A stretch of 64,000 nt of DNA from Pseudoselenomonas ruminis. Lineage in GTDB: Bacteria > Bacillota > Negativicutes > Selenomonadales > Selenomonadaceae. The DNA is taken from contig NZ_VTOY01000001.1 in the NCBI RefSeq assembly GCF_008271295.1, positions 124,001 to 188,000 of the forward strand, written 5' to 3'. Below the pieces are notes generated by a model. That model was given only the letters and a program-made list of their open reading frames with translations, was not told the DNA's origin and ran no database searches. The position numbers and the translations under genes are program-made. Below, piece after piece: positions 58,344 to 64,000 of the stretch. The first letter of the stretch is position 1. Each line of letters begins with the position of its first letter.

Positions 58344-59645
58344 ATGAGTTTTAGTAAGGAATCTGTATCTGTTGCTATGGCCTATGTTGGCGTTTTGGTG
58401 GGGGCAGGTCTATCTTCGGGGCAGGACTTGCTGCAGTATTTTTTGAGCTTTGGTGAAATAGGCTTGGTGGGCGTTGTTGTACTGGGCCTGTTGAATATAG
58501 TTTTTGGGTGCATCATTGTGACCCTGGGGTCACATTATCAGTCGAATAATCATCAGGAAGTCTTGGAGCAGATTGCCCATCCTGTCATCCAGCGTATCAT
58601 TGACATTGCGTTGGTGGTTTCCTGTTTTGCCGTTGGTTTTGTCATGGTCGCTGGGGCTGGGGCCAATTTACAGCAGCAATTCGGCTTGCCAAGTTGGCTG
58701 GGGGCACTACTGTGCTCGGTGCTGATTGCTGTGATTGCGTTTATGGACTTTGATAAGATTACCCGGGTGCTTGGCGTTTTTACGCCCATCATCGTGGTTA
58801 TGATTTTAGTGGCAACGGGCTATACCTTTTGGGGTAAGTCTTATGATTTCACGCTCCTCGATGAGGTGTCGAGGACAATGCGGCCGGCCATGCCGAATGT
58901 TTATCTGGCAGTTATCAATTATTTTGCGCTTTGTGTGATGAATGGTGTTTCGATGGCGTTTGTGCTCGGCGGCTCAGTCGTGCGCATTGGCGATGCCGAA
59001 AAGGGCGGTGCGTTAGGTGGCGCGATTATTGGCGTGATTGTAGGCAGCGCTTCGTTGGCGCTTTTTGCCAATCTCGACAAGGTCAAGGATGTTGAGATTC
59101 CGATGTTGACGCTGGTGAATCAGATACATCCCGTGTTTGCCGTTATCTATGCGGTGGTGATATTTGCGCTGATTTTCAACACAGCTTTCAGTCTCTACTA
59201 TGCAACGGCACGGCGGTTTGCCGGCAGTAATGTCAGCAAGATGCGCAAAATCCTCATTGGCATTGTCGCGCTCGGTTATGTTTGCAGCTTTGGCGGTTTT
59301 TCTCAGCTGGTTGCCTGGATGTATCCACTGCTTGGCTATATGGGAATTCTGCTATTGGTAGTTCTGGCGGTGGCTTGGGTGCAGGAGCGTGAGAATATCA
59401 TCCGGGAGAAATTCCTGCGCCGTAAGATGATACGACTACTGTTCCGCAAATATGACGAGGACATGGAGTTTCAGGCAGAGCATAAACGGTTGTTTCATAA
59501 GCTTGGCGAAATGTCCGTAGCCGATACGAAGCAATTGACGCGTGATATCAAGTCGTATGCCAAAGAGATAGTGGAGAATACGGAGGATTTGCAGGAATAT
59601 GCCCGGGAAAATCTCTCCTTGGCGGTTGACAAGGGAGGAAAATAA
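58344..59645 (+). CDS. YkvI-type APC-superfamily transporter with cytoplasmic tail
   Basis: 433 residues with about ten hydrophobic helices. The N-terminus (AYVGVLVGAGLSSGQDLLQYF) carries the unwound-helix glycine motif GAGLSSGQ typical of YkvI/BrnQ-like relatives of the LeuT fold, and NYFALCVMNGVSMAFVLGGS supplies the matching later helix. The last ~80 residues are charged and helical (KLGEMSVADTKQLTRDIKSY), a probable cytoplasmic coiled tail. The substrate is unknown; annotation as branched-chain amino acid permease would be guesswork. AAAGGGTG precedes the ATG. The DUF2284 gene follows after 38 bases. Confidence 0.8.
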   Translation: MSFSKESVSVAMAYVGVLVGAGLSSGQDLLQYFLSFGEIGLVGVVVLGLLNIVFGCIIVTLGSHYQSNNHQEVLEQIAHPVIQRIIDIALVVSCFAVGFVMVAGAGANLQQQFGLPSWLGALLCSVLIAVIAFMDFDKITRVLGVFTPIIVVMILVATGYTFWGKSYDFTLLDEVSRTMRPAMPNVYLAVINYFALCVMNGVSMAFVLGGSVVRIGDAEKGGALGGAIIGVIVGSASLALFANLDKVKDVEIPMLTLVNQIHPVFAVIYAVVIFALIFNTAFSLYYATARRFAGSNVSKMRKILIGIVALGYVCSFGGFSQLVAWMYPLLGYMGILLLVVLAVAWVQERENIIREKFLRRKMIRLLFRKYDEDMEFQAEHKRLFHKLGEMSVADTKQLTRDIKSYAKEIVENTEDLQEYARENLSLAVDKGGK

Positions 59646-59683
59646 CGCCGGTGGGCGAAATTATCCGATGAGGTGAGAGTGTC

Positions 59684-60295
59684 ATGGATTATTCGGTGGA
59701 ATATCGAAAGGGCGGTATGCCGCTTTCGGCGTTTCAGCAAAAATATCAGGATTGTGCCACATATCTGACGTATTGCCAGCAATGTCCGAACTATAATACC
59801 GTTTGGAGCTGCCCGCCGCTGCCGTTTGATGTGGCGGACTATCTGGAAAAGTTCCAGTGGATGTATGTCATAGGGGCTAAGATAAATTTGAGCCCGCAAG
59901 TCATAAAGGCGGCAGATACGGCGGAAAAAGTAAAAGCGATGGGCTGGGATATTGTGGTGGCGGTAAAGCTCGCCATGGAAGAGCGGCTTCGACGGTTAGA
60001 ACAGCAGTTGCCGGGAAGTGTGTCGTTTTCCTCTGGCGGCTGTAATCTTTGCCGCGCGTGCAGCCGCAAAGAAGGCGCATCCTGCCGCAGGCCGGAGAAA
60101 ATGCGTTATTCCCTTGACGCCTTTGGTTTCAATCTGACGGCGATTGCCAACGATATGTTGGGGATTGAGATTCAGTGGTGCAAGGAAAGGCTGCCGGATT
60201 ATTTCACGCTGGTTCATGGCCTGGCGACAACAGAAAAAATAAGCGACAGGATGTGGGAGCGGTGGGAAGACGCCTTTGAACTTGCTGCCGATTAA
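59684..60295 (+). CDS. DUF2284 cysteine-rich metal-binding protein
   Basis: 203 residues with the DUF2284 pattern: CQQCPNYNTVWSCPPLPFD near residue 31, a central GGCNLCRACSRKEGASCRRP cluster and PEKMRYSLDAFGFNLT. The cysteine set suggests an iron-sulfur or zinc site; biochemical function is unknown. GAGGTGAGAG precedes the ATG. It is probably cotranscribed with the transporter upstream and ends at a terminator shared with the convergent LRAT gene. Confidence 0.85.
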   Translation: MDYSVEYRKGGMPLSAFQQKYQDCATYLTYCQQCPNYNTVWSCPPLPFDVADYLEKFQWMYVIGAKINLSPQVIKAADTAEKVKAMGWDIVVAVKLAMEERLRRLEQQLPGSVSFSSGGCNLCRACSRKEGASCRRPEKMRYSLDAFGFNLTAIANDMLGIEIQWCKERLPDYFTLVHGLATTEKISDRMWERWEDAFELAAD

Positions 60296-60298
60296 AGG

Positions 60299-60341
60299 AA
60301 GAAACGGACTGACCGAGGATTGTGGTCAGTCCGTTTCTTTT
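60299..60341. terminator. Bidirectional terminator between DUF2284 and LRAT genes
   Basis: AAGAAACGGACTGACC pairs exactly with GGTCAGTCCGTTTCTT, with A and T runs on opposite sides. The stop codon of the minus-strand gene lies inside it. Confidence 0.85.
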
Positions 60342-60781
60342 GCTGAGGGGAGCGGGATTAGCTGTTGGAGGCAGGATAGCAGATAGTCGCTTTGGGCGGA
60401 TTGGGCGATGCCGGTTTTGCACCAGAGGGCAAAGTGCTCGCAGTTGTTGAGCAGCAGGTTGTAGCCGCGTTCGCCGAGTTTGCTGCGGGCACGGGCTACG
60501 GTTTCTTCGGGGGAAAACAACTCGATATCGTCGCCGAGCAGGCGCCGGACAATCCAGTCAAATAGCGGCGCCCCGGCTTTAGTCGTGGAATTTAGCACGT
60601 AAATTGTATCGCTGACGCCCTGGAAATCGGCCAGGGTGGTTTCGCTAATAATGCCGTCGCTCACCAACGGATTTTTTTCTTTGTAATAGTGAATCACCTG
60701 CTGATTGCCGGCATAGATGCCAAAATGGCGGTAGCCAGTACGTTTGACATAGAGGATGTCACCGGGATTGATTACAGGCAT
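60326..60781 (-). CDS. LRAT-domain (NlpC/P60-like) acyltransferase/hydrolase
   Basis: 151 residues. The N-terminal half reads INPGDILYVKRTGYRHFGIY in part with RHFGIYAG (catalytic histidine) and VIHYYKE (second histidine); the second half has LLLNNCEHFALWCKTG with the catalytic cysteine. This is the permuted NlpC/P60 arrangement of LRAT and HRAS-like phospholipase A/acyltransferases. In animals these move acyl chains between lipids; bacterial substrates are unknown. No signal peptide or membrane anchor is visible. AGGAGGT lies 6 bases before the ATG. Confidence 0.85.
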   Translation of the reverse strand: MPVINPGDILYVKRTGYRHFGIYAGNQQVIHYYKEKNPLVSDGIISETTLADFQGVSDTIYVLNSTTKAGAPLFDWIVRRLLGDDIELFSPEETVARARSKLGERGYNLLLNNCEHFALWCKTGIAQSAQSDYLLSCLQQLIPLPSAKETD

Positions 60782-60975
60782 AGGGCACCTCCTCGAAATG
60801 TTTATGATTTATTAGTTATTCGACGAACGGGGAAAAAATCCTTTGTGAACAGGCGGCAATATCCGTGCAGGCAGTGCTGGTGAAAATAATGCTGCTTTAA
60901 TTGCATATTGGGGATTATCTAATTTGTACGATTTATCATAAAAATTAACGATTAACTGAGGGAGTGAGCAAATCG

Positions 60976-63504
60976 ATGGCAAAGGAATTTCAACCAATCG
61001 TACATGAGGCGATAAATCTTATCTGGATGCAGTATGATTCCGCCAGTGCGCAGCGGGGACAGGAACGGCTTTATCAGGCGGCGGTGGCCGGTGATGCCGA
61101 TGCCTGGGGCTTATTGGCACGAAGTTACATGGGCGCCGAAGATGGTGCGGTATGGGAGACGAGCGGCCTTTCGGTGGATGAGGCGAAGGTGGACGAATGT
61201 ATAAAAGAAAGTCTCATGGGCGGCAGTGCGATTGGCGTGCTCTGTGCGATTGCCCATCGGGGGCTTTATCCATCGGAACTGGACCTGGTGCGGTCGAAGT
61301 GGGGGACGATGGAAAAAGTGTTGGCCGCGGCGCAGGAGTATGCGGATGAAGCCATGGGCGCTTATCTTTTCGGAATCGGTTATATCCAAAATGCGATTTT
61401 TGGCCTGCTGGATAAATGGGAAGATGACAGCCGGGAAGCCCGGGTTAACTTGGCGCTGCCCTATTTGGAGAAATCGTTGGAGCAAGGGCTGTCAATTGGC
61501 TTGGATGCCTATTGGGCTTGTGCCGATTTCCTTTATGAAGAGCTTGGTGATTCTGACAAGCTGGAAAAAGCGGCGGAGTTTGAGTGCCATTTTTGTGAGG
61601 CGGGGATGCCACAGGCACTTTTTCATCGAGGGAAAAGGTACTTCCGGGAGATGGAGTTCCAAAAGGCACGCGAATATTTTGAACAGGCGGCCGCGAATGG
61701 CTATCAGAAAGCAAATTACTGGCTGGGGTATACACTGCGGCATGGTTTTGGCGTCGTGGAAGATTTACCACAGGCCGTGGAGTATTTCCAGCCCCTGGCA
61801 GAAAGCGGCTATGTGCCAGCGATGGGACAGTTGGCGGAAATATATTTTTGGAATGCGAAGGATTATGCGGCCGCGTTTTCGTGGTGCATGAAGATGCTGG
61901 AGGCGATTGTCCAAGAGGCCCGCTGGCAGCCGGCTGTAGGCAGCTATGAATATGAAATGATTTTGCCGCTGATGTGCTATTGCTTGTACTATGGACGGGG
62001 AACGACCATCGAAAGAGAGGTGGCGGCGCGGACCATTATAAAGGAAACGAGGCTGGCTGAGGCCGAGGGGAATCAGAGTGAGGAAAAACTTGCGCTCCTG
62101 CGGTATTTGACGGCGGAAGTTTACGATAATGGTTCGGGTGGTTTGCCCAAGGACAAGGAGAAAGCGAAAACTTATCGGGAGAAAGCCCGGGCGTATGAGG
62201 ACTTTGGCCATTTTCTCGATGAGATGGAATGGGCGAAGAGTTCCGAGGGCATAGGCAACCGCCTGGCCTGGCGATTCTTTGGCCGTGCCAAGGGGACGCG
62301 GACGGTTCTGACGGACGCGGAGGATATCCGCAGCTGGCAGGAAGCGCGGATAACCGAGGCGAGACAGCAGGGACGGAAACAGGAATGGCGCCTTTGCGTG
62401 CTTCGTCCTAATGGCGGAGATGCGTCTTATCTAAACTATGGCAAGGTGGAGATAAGTAAAGCGCTGGAACTTTTGTCGCAGGGCGTTTATCGGCGCGTAA
62501 TGCTTGACCAGCCCGAGTCGGATGACTATTTGCTGGCCGAGTATGAAGCGGAAACATTGTTCTTCTATGCCAATTACGACGGGATTCGTTATGTCCGCCA
62601 GGATAAGGCATTGACGGTGGCCGTGCGCTGCTTTGAGCGTTGGTATAATAACGAAGGGGTTGACGCGGCGGCTTGGCAGGAAGATGAACAGGGCACGCGC
62701 AGAAATACCTGGCGTGAGATTATGCATCGGGCAAATCGCTGTGCCGAAAATGGCGATGAAGCAGGAAGGCTGGCTGCCTTGAATGAGGCGGCAGCGCTGG
62801 ACTGTGGCCGGGCAATGGTGGCGTTAGGCAAAGACTGCGCGGCTCGCGGCGATTTCAAAGGTGCGGCTTGCTGGTATCAAAAGGCTACGCTGATGGATGA
62901 CGAGGATGACCGGCTGGCGGCCTGGTACTGGCTCGGAAGGCTCTATATGGAAAAGCCCAAGGAGTATGGTCTTGAGGCGCGCTATTATTTGGAAAAGGCT
63001 TTAGATGGCGGTGTGCCCTGGGCTTTGGTGCAATTGGGCAATTGTGCCCTGTCGGGCATTGGGATGACAGCTAGCCGGGACAAGGCGATTGATTATTATG
63101 AGCAGGGAATTGCGGCTGGCGATCCGGAAGCAATGATAGCCCGTGCTGCGCTTTGCTGTGATGCGGAAGGAAATTGGCAGGATACGGATACGGCCGTAAA
63201 CTGCCTCGAAAAGGCTGTGGCCGAACAGAGCGACTGGCAAAACGATGCCAGACTTATGCTGGCAAATGTTTGGCTGCAAACGGGCAGTGAGGCGCAGCAA
63301 AAAAAAGCCGAGTATCTCTTGCAGGATGCTGCCGATGACGGCTGCGATGAGGCGCAGCTGCAGCTTGCCTATCGGGAAAAAGCGCGCGGGAATAACGCGG
63401 CATATTGGGAAAAACTGCGCAAAGCCGCCAGTGAAGGCAATGAAAAAGCCAAGGCGGACATGGATAACATGTATGTTGATACTGCGTGGAGTGAGAATTT
63501 ATAA
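60976..63504 (+). CDS. Large Sel1-repeat (TPR-like) protein
   Basis: About 842 residues, cytosolic by appearance (no signal or membrane segment). Sel1-like units occur in two blocks: roughly residues 20-330 (for example KAREYFEQAAANGYQKANYW and QAVEYFQPLAESGYVPAMGQ) and roughly 590-840 (KAIDYYEQGIAAGDPEAMIA and similar). A non-repeat section between them (~430-560: EWRLCVLRPNGGDASYL, QPESDDYLLAEYEAETLFF) is unassigned. Such proteins scaffold complexes; the partner is unknown. ATG is preferred over an in-frame GTG four codons upstream that overlaps the ribosome site. The DUF1266 gene follows after 9 bases, so the two are probably linked. Confidence 0.8.
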   Translation: MAKEFQPIVHEAINLIWMQYDSASAQRGQERLYQAAVAGDADAWGLLARSYMGAEDGAVWETSGLSVDEAKVDECIKESLMGGSAIGVLCAIAHRGLYPSELDLVRSKWGTMEKVLAAAQEYADEAMGAYLFGIGYIQNAIFGLLDKWEDDSREARVNLALPYLEKSLEQGLSIGLDAYWACADFLYEELGDSDKLEKAAEFECHFCEAGMPQALFHRGKRYFREMEFQKAREYFEQAAANGYQKANYWLGYTLRHGFGVVEDLPQAVEYFQPLAESGYVPAMGQLAEIYFWNAKDYAAAFSWCMKMLEAIVQEARWQPAVGSYEYEMILPLMCYCLYYGRGTTIEREVAARTIIKETRLAEAEGNQSEEKLALLRYLTAEVYDNGSGGLPKDKEKAKTYREKARAYEDFGHFLDEMEWAKSSEGIGNRLAWRFFGRAKGTRTVLTDAEDIRSWQEARITEARQQGRKQEWRLCVLRPNGGDASYLNYGKVEISKALELLSQGVYRRVMLDQPESDDYLLAEYEAETLFFYANYDGIRYVRQDKALTVAVRCFERWYNNEGVDAAAWQEDEQGTRRNTWREIMHRANRCAENGDEAGRLAALNEAAALDCGRAMVALGKDCAARGDFKGAACWYQKATLMDDEDDRLAAWYWLGRLYMEKPKEYGLEARYYLEKALDGGVPWALVQLGNCALSGIGMTASRDKAIDYYEQGIAAGDPEAMIARAALCCDAEGNWQDTDTAVNCLEKAVAEQSDWQNDARLMLANVWLQTGSEAQQKKAEYLLQDAADDGCDEAQLQLAYREKARGNNAAYWEKLRKAASEGNEKAKADMDNMYVDTAWSENL

Positions 63505-63513
63505 AAAGGAGAA

Positions 63514-64000
63514 ATGATGCGAATGAACAGGCATATAAGGAGTTTCCTGATAATGGTCGGCATGCATATTGCCGACCGGGTGGAAGGAGGGACGCTGCGC
63601 AATATTGAACGGCATCCCCAGCTGCCGGAAGATACGCTGTCCTGGCGCGAAGTTGATGCATCACTGTGTGAGTGGTTTTGTGCGGCGTCGGCAATCAATC
63701 GCAAAGTAAATCGCTGGAACCTGCATAAATATGGCGGCTTTTCCAAGTGGAATCCCATGGGCGGGGAACTATCCCGCATGATGTTTGCATCATCCTGGAA
63801 TATCTTTTCCCGGCGGGAACTGATTGAGACGATACAGGATATGTCCGAGCAGATGCGCGAAGTCATGGAGGAGCAGGTAGACATGCCCAAGTATGCAATG
63901 GTCTGGCAGCTGCAGCGTCTGATACAGATTTCTTCCAGCGGGTATATTGCGGGGTATTTGACGCTAAGAGAGGCGCTTAATACTTCCTTTGCGGCGGGAA
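63514..64000 (+). CDS. DUF1266-like protein, N-terminal part (cut by right edge)
   Basis: The frame begins ATG ATG CGA ATG AAC after AAAAGGAGA, and stays open to the window end (162 codons seen). It contains WNPMGGELSRMMFASSWNIF, RRELIETIQDMSEQMRE and YIAGYLTLREALN, resembling DUF1266 proteins, which have a helical core with a SWxI-type stretch and a GYLT-EA segment; function unknown. It lies 9 bases after the Sel1-repeat gene, and DUF1266 and Sel1 genes may act together. Confidence 0.6.
   Translation, partial: MMRMNRHIRSFLIMVGMHIADRVEGGTLRNIERHPQLPEDTLSWREVDASLCEWFCAASAINRKVNRWNLHKYGGFSKWNPMGGELSRMMFASSWNIFSRRELIETIQDMSEQMREVMEEQVDMPKYAMVWQLQRLIQISSSGYIAGYLTLREALNTSFAAG

Overview
The window looks like chromosomal DNA of an anaerobic, diderm Firmicute of the Negativicutes (Selenomonas/Mitsuokella-like). 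This is inferred from a mix of traits. Firmicute-type features include strong AGGAGG ribosome sites, frequent TTG/GTG starts, RsbV/RsbW/RsbU-type signalling proteins and a cobalamin riboswitch. Gram-negative features include a two-partner-secretion outer-membrane transporter with a giant FhaB/LktA-like exoprotein, and many exported enzymes. Anaerobic metabolism is shown by pyruvate formate-lyase with its activase and by an anaerobic-type cobalt chelatase. No rRNA, tRNA, CRISPR array, transposase or integrase was seen.

Layout. (1) 1-9.8 kb: metabolism. pflB (truncated at the left edge) and pflA; an SLC13-type carboxylate transporter next to a serine hydroxymethyltransferase-like protein that lacks the PLP lysine; a cobalamin riboswitch before exported cbiK; an xpt-pbuX purine salvage operon behind a structured leader; and a glucose-1-phosphatase-like enzyme on the minus strand. 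(2) 10-12.8 kb: two small membrane proteins, then a zinc/manganese-binding lipoprotein and a Fur/Zur-type regulator on the minus strand, with a perfect 24-nt palindrome at the lipoprotein promoter. (3) 12.8-18.9 kb: ogt, a PPC/DUF296 protein, an L,D-transpeptidase, a membrane-anchored alpha/beta hydrolase, a Tat-exported M15 peptidase fragment, a membrane-fused carboxylesterase homologue with an altered active site, and a SYLF protein. (4) 18.9-40 kb: tpsB and a 6456-residue tpsA. (5) 40-45.4 kb: exported acetolactate decarboxylase, VanX-like dipeptidase, exported family II pyrophosphatase homologue, a collapsed hydrolase paralogue, and an NlpC/P60 hydrolase. Decayed fragments here show that a gene block was duplicated and then partly deleted. 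(6) 45.4-52.3 kb: a signalling cluster consisting of a methyltransferase-STAS fusion, a periplasmic cyclohexadienyl dehydratase-like protein, a STAS antagonist, an RsbW-like kinase, an SDF transporter carrying a degenerate RsbW-like domain, and a dCache-HAMP-PP2C phosphatase. (7) 52.3-64 kb: preA with an extra iron-sulfur domain, a histidine-kinase remnant, and mixed small genes (DUF5662, DUF488, MBL hydrolase, GNAT, YkvI-type transporter, DUF2284, LRAT, Sel1 repeats, DUF1266 cut by the right edge).

Themes. The envelope is the main one: secretion of a giant adhesin is flanked on both sides by cell-wall enzymes and paralogous hydrolases. The most unusual system is the partner-switching cluster, in which a complete phosphatase/antagonist/kinase set is built around a transporter fused to a kinase-like domain, with no sigma factor in view. 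Many intergenic terminators share a self-complementary TGACNNGTCA core that recurs throughout the window.
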